From Halichoerus grypus (Eukaryota; Chordata; Mammalia; Carnivora; Phocidae): a DNA stretch of 64,000 bases. The stretch spans positions 110,930,696-110,994,695 of the forward strand of contig NC_135720.1 in assembly GCF_964656455.1 (NCBI RefSeq), read 5' to 3'. Shown one piece after another: positions 11,201 to 21,199 of the stretch; positions within the stretch are counted from its first letter, which is position 1, and each line of letters begins with the position of its first letter. The notes under the pieces were generated by a model, which saw nothing but the letters and a program-made list of their open reading frames with translations, did not search any database and was not told the DNA's origin. The translations under genes and the position numbers were made by a program.

Positions 11201-11767
11201 CCCTACTCCTTCAGATAAGCCCTGGGTTAGAGGACCGAAAGGGTGAGAAGTGGAGCTAGACTGTCCTCACAGGGCTGAGGGGGAGGGTCCCTTGGGCACC
11301 CCCTCCCTGGGCCTGGGCCAGATGTGGCTCCCAAAGGCCCTGGATGGTGGACTTGGCGCATACCAGAGGAGAGCGGGGAGAGCCAGATAATAAGAGGAGT
11401 ACATCAAAACGGCAGCGAGTGTCCAGGGCTCCTCGTGTGTGCATGCGGAACAATGAGGCTGCCTGGCGGCCAGGACCCCTTCTTCCCCCACAGCGTCCTG
11501 CAGGGATGCAACCATTAGGCCTGGTGTGACCTGCAGGGGGAGGGGCCAGAGGGGGCGGGTGTGTGTGTGGGGGGGAGGGGGTTGGGAAGTGAAGCAGGGG
11601 GAATGAGGTACAGGGTGGGATGACACCAGCTTGTCCTGAGGTTGGCTCCCAGCAGTGGGAGCTGCAGCGAGGCCACCCCTTTGCACACTGGGGTGGGAGT
11701 GGGTGCCATTCCTGTTGTAGTCTATGTAAATGGCGCCCCCTGGAGTGTATGCCAAGCAGCTGTCCTG

Positions 11768-11770
<3 letters not shown>

Positions 11771-11820
<50 letters not shown>
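11771..11820. repeat. (GT)25 microsatellite
   Basis: Uninterrupted GT dinucleotides over 50 bases. The VCVCVC- and CVCVCV-rich reading frames here are artefacts of it. Confidence 0.98.
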
Positions 11821-11821
<1 letters not shown>

Positions 11822-13069
11822 TATGATTATCCCACTCCAGATTTCCTGCCTCTCACCCCTTTACATGGATCAAAAAGAGGTGATGACAAAAGCAGCAAAC
11901 ATTTGCTGGGGAAGTTAAACAGAAAGGAAGCAAGAAGAAATATCTGCCCTGTCCCTGGGCCCAGCCCTGGCCCCGTTCCCCCCCACTTGATTTCAGTTTC
12001 ACCCCCCTCCTGTCCTTTCCTCCTTTCCCCACAGATCCCAGCCTGACTCTTCAAGCTGGAGAACATTTGATACTGCTTCCTAAGAGCTGCCCGGAGAAGG
12101 GGAGAAAGACCAGCTCAGCGAAACTTGATGCCTTCCTCTGGGGCCGCTGGGACCCTGGGGGCAGATGCCAGAGGACAGAGCCCCCTTCAGCCTGGCAGAG
12201 GCTCCCCCGCCCCGCCTCCTAGAAAGCATTCCAGAATGAGGCAGAAGTGGGGGGTCACGTCCCCTGCCCCTTGTTTACATAGCGTTTCCCAAAACCTTCT
12301 GGCCCTCCCTTGCCTACTTCCCTCTCCTGCGAATTTGCTTTCTCGCAGCCTGTACTGAACACACATATTTCTTCTTATATATTTATTATTTGTATTTGTC
12401 CCTCATCTACATATTGTCTGGATAATTTGGGCTTCCCTTATCCTGGTAATTCAGGTCTTGCCTGGAGCCTGTTTTTGTGTGAGTTCAGTTCATTTGAACG
12501 AGCAGACATCAAGTGACTTCCAGGCGCTCAGCCCTGTGCCGGGTGCTGTGCGTGACCCGGGGAGCGACATCCACCTGTCCGAGAGCTCACAGCACAGGTG
12601 GGGACAGGGCACACCACACAGATGCCGCTCTCAACCTGGGGGCAGGGGGGACATCCACAAGCCCAGCTGGAGCCTTGGGAGAGTTGCTGAGCTCCAGTGT
12701 TCTGCAATCCCCTTGGCCAGATGTGTCCCTAGGGAGGCTAGTGGACTGAGGTGGGGAAGGGGTTTGTTGCTGGGCTGGGGCCTGGACCCCAGAGAGAGCG
12801 GGTTTTCTTCCCTCCGGGTGCTGACTGTTACATGCCAGCTTCACAGTCTCGCCTTCAAACAGGCCTGGTTCCCAGGAGCCCAGAGAAACATTTGCATTAG
12901 GAAAAATACCCAAATAAAACACCAGGCTTCTTCCCTTGGGCTTGGTTGAAACTTGGAAGGCTGCAGGCAACCAGGCTTAAAGTAGGAAACAATCTTGCAG
13001 TAAGAGCCAGGAAGTCAGAGTAACCAGCAGGATGTCTTCCTTGTTCCCCATCTCCTTAGCCCATACCCA
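11821..13069. other. Intergenic sequence, no gene seen
   Basis: Mixed composition. Plus-strand frames at 12458-12949 and minus-strand frames at 12587-12970 overlap and lack domain signatures. Positions 12350-12440 are AT-rich and resemble old LINE sequence without a clear match. Confidence 0.45.
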
Positions 13070-14125
13070 CATCCTGATTACTTTATTACTGTTACAGTGT
13101 GTCTGCTCCTAGATCTCTATCCTGACTCCATTTTTATTCGATCCATAACTCTATGGTAGCAGTCTCCTCCCCCAGACTGGGGCTCCCTGAGGGCAGGGCT
13201 GTGTCTCCCCTCAGACTGGGGCTCCCTGAGGGCAGGGCTGTGTCTCCCCTCAGACTGGGGCTCCCTGAGGGCAGGGCTGTGTCTCCCCCCTCAGACTGGG
13301 GCTCCCTGAGGGCAGGGCTGTGTCCCCCTCAGACTGGGGCTCCCTGAGGGCAGGTCTGTGTCTCCCCTCAGACTGGGGCTCCCTGAGGGCAGGTCTGTGT
13401 CTCCCCTCAGACTGGGGCTCCCTGAGGGCAGGGCTGTGTCTCCCCTCAGACTGGGGCTCCCTGAGGGCAGGGCTGTGTCTCCCCTCAGACTGGGGCTCCC
13501 TGGGGCAGGGCTGTGTCTCCCCTCAGACTGGGGCTCCCTGAGGGCAGGGCTGTGTCTCCCCTCAGACTGGGGCTCCCTGAGGGCAGGGCTGTGTCTCCCC
13601 TCAGACTGGGGCTCCCTGGGGCAGGGCTGGGTCTCCCCTCAGACTGGGGCTCCCTGAGGGCAGGGTTGTGTCTCCCCCCTCAGACTGGGGCTCCCTGGGG
13701 CAGGGCTGGGTCTCCCCTCAGACTGGGGCTCCCTGAGGGCAGGGCTGTGTCTCCCCCCTCAGACTGGGGCTCCCTGAGGGCAGGGCTGTGTGTCCCCCCT
13801 CAGACTGGGGCTCCCTGAGGCAGGGCTGTGTCTCCCCCTCAGACTGGGGCTCCCTGAGTCAGGGTTATGTGTGTCCCCCCCCAAGTCTGGGACTCCCTGA
13901 GGGCAGGGATGTGTCTCCCCCTCAGACTGGGGTCCCTGGGGGAAGGGCTGTGTCTCCCCCTCAGACTGGGGCTCCCTGAGGCAGGGTTATGTGTCCCCCC
14001 CCCCCAGTCTGGGACTCCCTGAGGGCAGGGCTGGGTCTTTACTTGCATGTCTTCAGCAGAATACCCAGTATGATGAAGGCACAATGCCTGGCTCAATACA
14101 TATTTGTTGAATTAATAAATAGCCA
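13070..14125 (+). repeat. L2 LINE 3' end hosting a minisatellite
   Basis: L2-like text leads in (13080-13172) and exits (14041-14125: CCTGGCTCAATACATATTTG, TTGAATTAATAAATAG). The minisatellite unit itself contains CTCCCTGAGGGCAGGG, equivalent to the normal L2 3' segment CTCCTTGAGGGCAGGG. One L2 3' end therefore appears expanded internally. Confidence 0.65.
13173..14040 (+). repeat. Minisatellite, about 22 copies of a 39-bp unit
   Basis: Unit: CAGACTGGGGCTCCCTGAGG followed by GCAGGGCTGTGTCTCCCCT. I count 22 copies, with small C-run length changes and G-loss variants. Because 39 is a multiple of three, all forward frames stay open as 13-residue repeats (for example GLPEGRAVSPLRL), which explains the repetitive frames at 13153-13979. 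There are no spacers between copies, so it is not a CRISPR-like array. Ends of the array show 2- and 3-unit higher-order periodicity. Confidence 0.95.
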
Positions 14126-14309
14126 GGAGAACCCAACTTTTTCAGCGCATTCACCTCCTTCCCAGACCTACCCAGTGGGGAAGCAGAGCTGGGTAAATCA
14201 GTGTTCTTTACACCCACTCAGAGTGGAAAGACCATGTGTTTTCCAAGCTGGTGTTAAAACCAAACTACTTTTGATCCAATGGACCATCAGCTCAAAAAAG
14301 TTAAACAAA

Positions 14310-14324
14310 CCCCCCCCCCCCCCC
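14310..14324. repeat. C homopolymer (15 bp)
   Basis: Fifteen consecutive C, in otherwise ordinary sequence. Confidence 0.95.
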
Positions 14325-14625
14325 GTTCCAACAGTAGCGTGGACAAAGGGAGCTCGGGACAGCTGAGGTAACCCTCGCTGGGGAAAGGGTGTCATGCAGA
14401 TAACAGGCCACAGACACAGCTCATAAGCCTTTGGAGTCTGATCGAGGAGCCGTCTCAGAGCCAGGCTAGGCACATCTGCTGACTGTGAAAATGAGAATCT
14501 GGAGCCCAGAGAGGGAAGATCCCCCAGTGAGGCATGGCACATTTGTGGAAAGGTGGCCAGACAGGGGGAAGGGACTCCTGTCTCTTTTGAATCCCCACCG
14601 CCATCGTTCTGGGACTGGCATCTTC

Positions 14626-14827
14626 TTTTTTCTTTTTTAAGATTTTATTTATTTATTTATTTGAGAGACAGAATGAGAGAGAGAGAGCATGAGAGGGGGG
14701 AGGGTCAGAGGGAGAAGTAGACTCCCTGCTGAGCAGGGAGCCCGACGTGGGACTCGATCCTGGGACTCCAGGATCATGACCTGAGCCGAAGGCAGTCGCT
14801 TAACCAACTGAGCCACCCAGGCGCCCC
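14626..14827 (-). mobile_element. Can-SINE (SINEC)
   Basis: T-rich end, AAGATTTTATTTATTTATTT, GAGAGACAGAATGAGAG, then the antisense head ending CTGAGCCACCCAGGCGCCCC. Target duplication TGGGACTGGCATCTTC (14610-14625) / TGGGACTGGTATTTTC (14828-14843), two mismatches. Confidence 0.96.
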
Positions 14828-15169
14828 TGGGACTGGTATTTTCAATAACTAATTGTTAAGCTGGTCAGCGAATGTCTCTTTGGCTCTGTCTTCACATCTG
14901 TAAAATGAAGGAGGTGCCTTAACTCACAGGGACATTTTAAGGACATTTAAGGTAGTGGGCGTGGAATTCCTTGGAGAGGTCCAATGTGAGGGTACCCTTG
15001 GTGGCTGTAAAATAATTTACAAGAGGACCCATTTAAATTGGACTTTCAAAAGTGATTGTCTCCCTCTCTCACAACCTAGCCCCATCATTTTTTAGGTGCC
15101 AGTTCATACGATAAGCATTTATCGGGCACCCACTAAATGCCTGGCACTGTGCCAGGTGCTAGGGATACT

Positions 15170-15735
15170 GTGGCAGCCCCTTCAATTGGTTCCTTATACA
15201 GAGCCAGAGTGAGCCTGCTAAATGAAAGTCAGATCCTTTCCCTCTTCCAATCAAAACCCTGCCATAGCTCCCATTTACTTGGGGTGAAACCCAACCTCCT
15301 GCATTGACCCCAAGGCCCAAAGGACCTGCCCCCGAACCTCTCCGATCTCAGCTCCTACTGCTCTGCCATCACCTGCTCAGCTCCACCAAATGCTCCTCAC
15401 CACAGGGCCTTTGCACCTGCTGCCCCGTCTCCCTGCAGTGTTCTCCCCGCAGAGATTGGCACAGGTGGACCCCTCTCTTCCTTAAGGGCATGACTCCAAT
15501 GTCAATGGAATCTTGTCTAGACACCCTGTCATTCCTACTCCTCTTCTAGCTGTAGCATTGTCCTTACTGTCTAAATACTATCTATTTTCCTTATTTACAT
15601 AGTCTGTTGTCTGTCTCTTCACTAGAATATAAGCTCCCTGAGGGCAGAGGTTCTTGTCAGTTTTCACATTGAATCTGCGGTGCCTTGAGTGGAGCCTGGC
15701 ACATAGTAGGAGATGCTTGCTACGTGAACGAATGG
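15170..15735 (+). repeat. L2 LINE 3' portion
   Basis: AGAGTGAGCCTGCTAAATG, CAAAACCCTGCCATAGCTCC, ACAGGGCCTTTGCACCTGC, TATAAGCTCCCTGAGGGCAG and GAGCCTGGCACATAGTAGG in the order of the L2 consensus. It shows what the unexpanded counterpart of the minisatellite region looks like. Confidence 0.85.
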
Positions 15736-16650
15736 TGAACAGACGGAGTCTCCGCTCTCAGGAAGCCTGCATTCCAGAGCAGAGGGTCTGCGGGCAGTTT
15801 GGAAGGAAGAGGGAGTGGGGGGAGCTACAGAACCTGGGTGTCACAAGTCTCCGGGGCCCCTCCTCTCCAAGGCTGTCACTGCAGGATTGCACTGTCACCA
15901 GTCTGGAGCACACGTTTTATAACAGGAGTTAACTGCTTACTAATTAGCTGCTGGAACCATTAATTGGCCATTTGTTAGAGCCTGAATTAATAAACTGGTC
16001 TTTCAGTGGGGTCATAACTCTCCTCGGCCTTCACCCCCTCCCACCCCAGCCAGCCTTCACCCCCCCAACCAGAAAGTGTCTTGCCCTGAGATTGAATCGA
16101 TTCCTGCCACTGTACGATTTTCAGAGACAATTTCCCTAGCAAGCCACGACACCATTCCCACAGAATTCTTCTCACTCTCTCTCCCTCTCTTCTCTTCTCC
16201 CAGGCTCTGAGTTCCCTTGGGCAGGAGATGGGGGAGCTTTCTTATAAGGAGCTCTCACAACAAAAGCCCTGAGCTGCCCTGCCTGGCCAAGATCTGGGGT
16301 TCCTAGTTCCCTGGCGTGGCACACACCCCCTCAACCAGCAGCTAGTTCCTGAAACCTCCTGGAGCCCAAGGGCTGGGTTTTCTCTGGGGCAAAAGAATCT
16401 TAGTATCCTGGATGGAAGCCAGGAGTTGGCAGTCAGGTGCTGACCACCGAACCTCCAGGCAGCCCAGCCTCAGTCGGCCTCAGGTCCAGGGGTCTAGAGC
16501 TCATGTGCTGTCCACCCCCCCCCAACAGCCCATTTTGGGGCCCTGTGAATTGTTCTCTGTGTGTGAAAAGTCTAGGAAACACTTCTTGTGAAAACATTTA
16601 CTAGACACCTAGGTCCTTACGTTTCTTCAGTATAGAACAGTGGGAAAGAA
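15736..16650. other. Intergenic unique sequence with a homeodomain-motif cluster
   Basis: No gene seen. At 15905-16000 the non-repeat sequence carries GTTAAC, ACTAATTAG, CATTAATTGG and GAATTAATAAAC within about 80 bp. Confidence 0.4.
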
Positions 16651-16654
16651 CAAG

Positions 16655-16925
16655 GTCAAGGAGCCAAGCTACCTAGGTCAAAGCCATTTAGCAGGTATGT
16701 GAGTCACTAAATTGTTCTATGTTATTCTATGAGAATAACAGTCCTATCTCCCATAGTTGTTATGAGGATTAAATAGTTATCCGCATGAAGGGCTTAGAAC
16801 AGTACCTGGCCTGGGGTATCAGCTGTTATTATTACTTACATCTAACAACCACTCTGTAGATAGGGATCCTACTCACATTACAGTTGGGGAAACTGAGGCC
16901 TAGAGAGGTTACGACTGGAACGTAG
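16655..16925 (+). repeat. MIR SINE pair
   Basis: TTGTTATGAGGATTAAATAG, AACAGTACCTGGCCTGG, then GGGGAAACTGAGGCCTAGAG: sense MIR text, probably two overlapping or adjacent elements. Confidence 0.75.
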
Positions 16926-18169
16926 GACTGATGGCTCCCAAGTCTAGTGCTTTTTTCCTTCTCCCTGGTTGCCTCTCCTTGTCAGACACAGGGCTGTGTC
17001 AGAGGCAGCAGGCCAGGCACACTTGGGGGAGGAGATGGCTGAATTTACACGCAACACAAACAGGCTGTCAAGGTTCTTACACTGCATACAATTAGCTGCA
17101 GAATATTCACAAGTGAATTCGCTACAGCAAATGTTCAATCCCAGCCCGGCTCCCCCCTCCTCCTGGTCTCTCCCTGACCATGAGTCTTCTCTCTCCTTCA
17201 GGCCAGTGTATGTGCTCAAGAGTACGTCAGCTGAGTCAGTGGGGTTCCGTCCCTCAGTAAAACACCCCAAAGCCAAAGAGGAGCAATTAACTGCTGTTTG
17301 GGGGGGGCTGGACCGGCTGACTGGAAAATAGGAAGGTAGTCTCCTCTGGCTTGGACACATGGTCATTCAGTTCAGAATGCGCAAAGCCAAGAAGAGCAGG
17401 AATCATTGTGATCACTCCCTGAGAGCTTCCTGGAGGTGGTGAGGGTTTCTAGGAATTTTTGAACAGTAGGAAGATGACAATAAAAGAAAATAGTCATCAC
17501 CACACCCTCAATTGGTGCCACTTCCTTTTTAGAATGGGTGGGGGAGGTAGGTGGGAAGAGGCCTGATAGCTCTGTAACCCGGTGGAGCAGAAAATGGATT
17601 TTTCTCTTGGGGGTATCCTAGGTCTGTGGTATCTGGCCTATGAGGGGCATCACTCATCCATTCATTTAACAAATCTGCAGCTAGCATCTGTTGGGTGCCC
17701 CGCACTAAATCAGATCGCCTTATTCAGCCTTGGATCCACAGGAAAGGAAGGAGAGAGAAAGGGGGGAGGGGAAGGAAGAAGGAGCAATCAATTGGAGGTG
17801 GGCTGGAGAATAAGATTCTTTAGATGTTTTGGGACTTCCCAGGATGGACAGAAAGGGAACCGAGAAGGTGTCACTGGATGGCACATCCCCCCACCGCGGC
17901 CTGGCATTTCCCCCAACACCTCCCACTGCTGCCCGGCACGTTCTCCTGTGAGAAGTCAGTCCCTCGAGGGTCAGGGGAGGAGGGACCTAGCAGGAAATGG
18001 ACCTGGGATGGGGTGGGGTTTATTATTTTTTAAATTTATGTTTTAATTTTACATATTGAAAAATGAAACCTTTTTTGGTGTAAGTTCTTTGAGTTTTGGC
18101 AAACGCATAGAGTCGCGGAACCACCATCACAGCCAAGATACTGAACAGTTCCGGGGAGTGGGGGAAGGA
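16926..18169. other. Upstream flank of the CpG island, no gene seen
   Basis: Contains unique-looking AT-moderate sequence at 17030-17140 and a MARE/AP-1-like site TCAGCTGAGTCAG at 17227-17239. Open frames at 16944-17366 and 17582-18046 show no domain. Confidence 0.45.
18025..18160 (-). repeat. L1M 3'-region fragment
   Basis: TTTGAGTTTTGGCAAACGCATA and ACCACCATCACAGCCAAGAT are characteristic of old L1M sequence read antisense. It marks the left edge of the CpG island. Confidence 0.55.
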
Positions 18170-19190
18170 GGGTTAAATAATCTCCCCGCTTGTTAGCTGC
18201 TGCGGTCGTCCGCGATCCCACGGGCCGCCCTAATACAGTCTTGCGCACCAGCCGAGATAAATAACGGCGACAGGTGGAGCAGGTGAGATTAGCAGGACCC
18301 GGGTGGGGGGACGCGATCGGAAGCGCAGGGGAGGCCGCCCACCTGGCTTCCCAGCCTACGCCTCCTCCCCGCTGGCGTTTGGGAGGAGCGCTCTCCCCAC
18401 CCCTGCTCTGGGAGCCTGGGTGAGGTAGCGGAGTTCCGGAGTGCCTGACCCCCGCAGCTGGAGCGGGCCGCCGGGCTTGGCTACCGGAAGAGAGTGCGCC
18501 CCTGGGGCGCTTGGGGGCGCCTGAGGTCCTAAGGAGAGGCAGGATGGGGGGAGAGACAGGGGCGAGCCGGGGAGAATGTGGGTGGCCTAGGGGAGCTCCG
18601 GCAGCGGGGTCCTGCGGACAAACCTGTTGGCAACCGGTGGGCCGAGGCAAGGGCAGGAGCTCCAAGCGCGCGCTCTCCGCCCCCGGCTCCGCCAGCCGCG
18701 GTGCCGGTGGCCCCCACGCCCTACACAGGGAGAGGCCGCGGCTGCCTGGAAAGGGGCGGGGGCTCGGCCGGGGGCGGAGGGACTCCGGGGCCGCGCAGAC
18801 AGCCCTGCAGACAGCTGGCGGCCGGCTCGCGCGCCTGCAGGACCCCAAAAGACGCGGGCCCGTGGCCTTTCCCTCCGAACCCCGCTTTAGTTCCGACCAC
18901 CAAAAGTGCAAAACATTTACTAAGTGTGCACTGCCCCGCAGGCTTCGGTCCCCGGGGCGAACGGCCGTGCTTGCCCCGCGAGCATACTGGAATCGGTGCA
19001 CCCGGCTCGGCAGCCAGTCTGGGTGTGCAAGGGCGGGCGAAGACCGCGCGTGCGAGCGCGCGGCTGCAGAGCCCGCGCCGAAACCCACGTCCCTCCGCCA
19101 CTGTCCTCGGGATAGATGGATCCATTTCTGCTTTCTGACATTTTCCTGCCGGGGGGTGGGGGGGGGCGGAGAGAGGAGAGAACGGGGAGG

Positions 19191-19193
<3 letters not shown>

Positions 19194-19234
<41 letters not shown>
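19194..19234. repeat. (AG)n microsatellite in the promoter region
   Basis: A pure AG run of about 20 units, preceded by a G-rich purine stretch (19151-19190) and followed by more purines to about 19240. It lies just upstream of the CCAAT cluster. Confidence 0.9.
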
Positions 19235-19237
<3 letters not shown>

Positions 19238-19276
19238 AAGCAGTCTGCTTCCCCCAGCCCTGTTTTGTTTTCTCTA

Positions 19277-19345
19277 ATTGGTCCTGGGGGAGGCGAGGAA
19301 ATTGGACAGAGGCTGGGCCGGGCGAGCTGGGCTGCCTTTAATTGG
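19277..19345 (-). promoter_or_regulatory. Cluster of three inverted CCAAT boxes
   Basis: ATTGG, the reverse complement of CCAAT, occurs at 19277-19281, 19301-19305 and 19341-19345; the first and third are in TAATTGG context. Repeated CCAAT boxes in a CpG island usually mark NF-Y-bound promoters within about 200 bp of the start site. Spacings are 24 and 40 bp. Function is inferred from motif and position only. Confidence 0.5.
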
Positions 19346-20529
19346 CTCCTTTTTTTAACTGGAGGGGAATCAAACAGGAGAGCGAGCGACAAAGGGTGGG
19401 AGAGCGAGAGACCGAACGAGGAGACGCGAGGAGGAGGGAGGAGGAAGGGAGGGAGGGAGGGAGGCGGGGGGAGCGCGGAATGAAAAGCTCCGAGGGGGGA
19501 AAAAGCAGCACAGCGAAGCCCAAGTTGCCGAGCGAACGGAGCGCTCACGCGGCCCCGAGCCCAGCGGCCGCCGCGCCCGGGAGCCCGCCCGGCCCCGCCC
19601 GCTCGGGGCCCCCGCCGGCCGAGGCCGCCGGGCGGGGGCGGGGACGACCAACTTGGGGCGCGGCGCAGCCCCGCTCTCCGGAGAGCATCGAGCGCGGGAG
19701 CGCCACGGCCGCGGCCAGACGGCGGGAGCGAAGCGCGGTGAGCGGAGGCGGCGAGCGGCGCCCGCGCCGCAGCCCCGGCCTCGCCGAGAGCGCGAATATT
19801 TTTCAAACGACTCAAACTTTCCTCCTTTCCCCGCTTTCTGGGGTCTCTCTTGGCTGGAATTGCTCTCCTGATTCCCGCGGGGGCGCCGGGGCGCGATTCC
19901 TCCTCGGGGTTCCTCGGTGGCTCGGTTAACTTCGCGGACCTGGGGACCCGTGGCTCTCGCCCCTCGGCCGAACCCAGCCAGCGCTGCTCCCCCGCTCAGG
20001 AGGGCCGGGGGCCGGGGCTCCTTCGCCTCCGGGAGGGCGCCCAACCCGGCCCGCTTGGGTCGGGCTACTGAGACCCCAGCACCCGCCGCAGAACTGGTGA
20101 CAGCGGATTAACCCCGAGGGAAGTCCGGGCCTTCCCGTCCCCGCTCCGCGGAGGGGCGTCCCCTGGGCGGGGAAACGACAAGTTTGTCAGTCGTCGGTGG
20201 CCTGTTGGATCGAAGCGCCCCCGCCGCCGCAGAGGGGTCCCTGGCGCCCAGCACACGGAGCAGACAGCCCTGGGGACCCCGGACGCATCGGCGGCCGGGC
20301 TCCTCGGGCCGGGGCGCTGGCTGCTGCGCCGGGCGCGCCAAGGCACCCGGGGCCGGGCCAGCGCCCCCTGCGTCCCCACGCGGGCAGCGGCCCCGCCAGA
20401 GGAGAAACCCGGGTCGCCGCCGCCGCCACCGCCGCCTCCTCAGTCTCCTGGTCTCCGTCGCCGCCGCCGCCCCCTCCGTCGCCTCTCGGGGGAGGGGGGG
20501 ACGCAGGGGGCATCGCGGGGCCCCGGCGG

Positions 20530-20589
20530 ATGCGCCCCCCGCCACCTCTCGGGCTGCGCCGCCTCGCGGGGATGAAGCACCGGCCGTGA
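20530..20589 (+). promoter_or_regulatory. Upstream ORF in the MDGA1 leader, ending 2 nt before the start codon
   Basis: An ATG at 20530 opens a 19-codon frame (MRPPPPLGLRRLAGMKHRP) that stops with TGA at 20587-20589. A second in-frame ATG at 20572 would give a five-residue version. The main ATG follows at 20592, leaving two bases between. The 20530 ATG has a poor context (C at -3, C at +4); the 20572 ATG has G at -3. Such short uORFs generally reduce translation of the main frame unless scanned past. Whether both ATGs are in the mRNA depends on the unmapped start site, but their closeness to the coding start makes it likely. Confidence 0.55.
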
Positions 20590-20591
20590 AG

Positions 20592-20658
20592 ATGGAGGTG
20601 ACCTGCCTTCTACTTCTGGCGCTGATCCCCTTCCACTGCCGGGGACAAGGAGTCTACG
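20592..20658 (+). CDS. MDGA1: MDGA1 coding exon 1: signal peptide
   Basis: Encodes 22 residues plus the first base of codon 23. The protein begins MEVTCLLLLALIPFHCRGQG, a typical secretory signal peptide with a Leu-rich core; cleavage is expected near residues 18-19, so almost nothing of the mature protein is in this exon. The start has a strong context (A at -3, G at +4). An in-frame TAA at 20109 lies upstream and no other in-frame ATG lies between, so 20592 is the only credible AUG. The donor is ACG|GTAAGA and the exon ends in phase 1, completed as Ala by exon 2 across a 28.6 kb intron. Confidence 0.95.
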
Positions 20659-21199
20659 GTAAGAGCCCGCGTCCCGCTCCACGCTGGCTTAGCACCGCGC
20701 GGAAACTTTGCAAGAGGCGCAAAGTGCGCGCTGCCGGGGTTTGGTGGGGACCCCGGCTCGGACTCTGGAGTGGATGCCCGGATCCCCGCCCTTCTCACGG
20801 CGCGAGGAGATCGAGCTAGCTGTTTCGGAGCACGGAGACGGGTCGTAGGGTCTAGCGTGAAGCCGGGGATGCCAGGGGGAGGGACCCACTTCCTCAAACC
20901 TTGCCAGGGGCAGGAGTGACTCGGAACCCTTGAGAACACCCAGTCGGCTCGGGAGATCCCGACAGACCCCAAACCTGGGCCTGGGGCAGCGACTTGCACG
21001 GAAACCTGGTCCTACCCTGGCTCGGCCGGAGTAGAAGCCGAGCGATGCACGATCCGGAGTTGCGCGTGGCTGGCGGGTGAGCTGGCTGCCGGCACCGCGG
21101 CCGGGCGGCGGGCTCGCCTTCCCGGCTCTCGCTGCGGCTTCGCTTCTTTTTACTCGCTTCTTGACGGCCAGAGCGGGTGCCAGCATCCCCCGGATTGGG

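Noticed and set aside
13153..13979. Repetitive open frames with 13-residue repeats (GLPEGRAVSPLRL type), as if a repeat protein
   Set aside because: They are the 39-bp minisatellite read in three frames; 39 is divisible by three so no frame closes. No start context, splice sites or recognisable fold.
13173..14040. Possible CRISPR-like array of direct repeats
   Set aside because: Units are contiguous with no spacers, the host is a mammal, and flanks are L2 sequence.
18036..20545. Long open frames of 140-364 codons on both strands around the CpG island
   Set aside because: GC-rich, stop-poor DNA gives overlapping frames in all phases. The proteins are Arg/Pro/Ala/Gly-rich, mutually antisense and lack domains.
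20184..20819. A 211-codon frame that includes the MDGA1 signal peptide
   Set aside because: It begins at TTG, not ATG, and reads through the exon 1 donor into intron 1. The AUG at 20592 with strong context and signal peptide is preferred.
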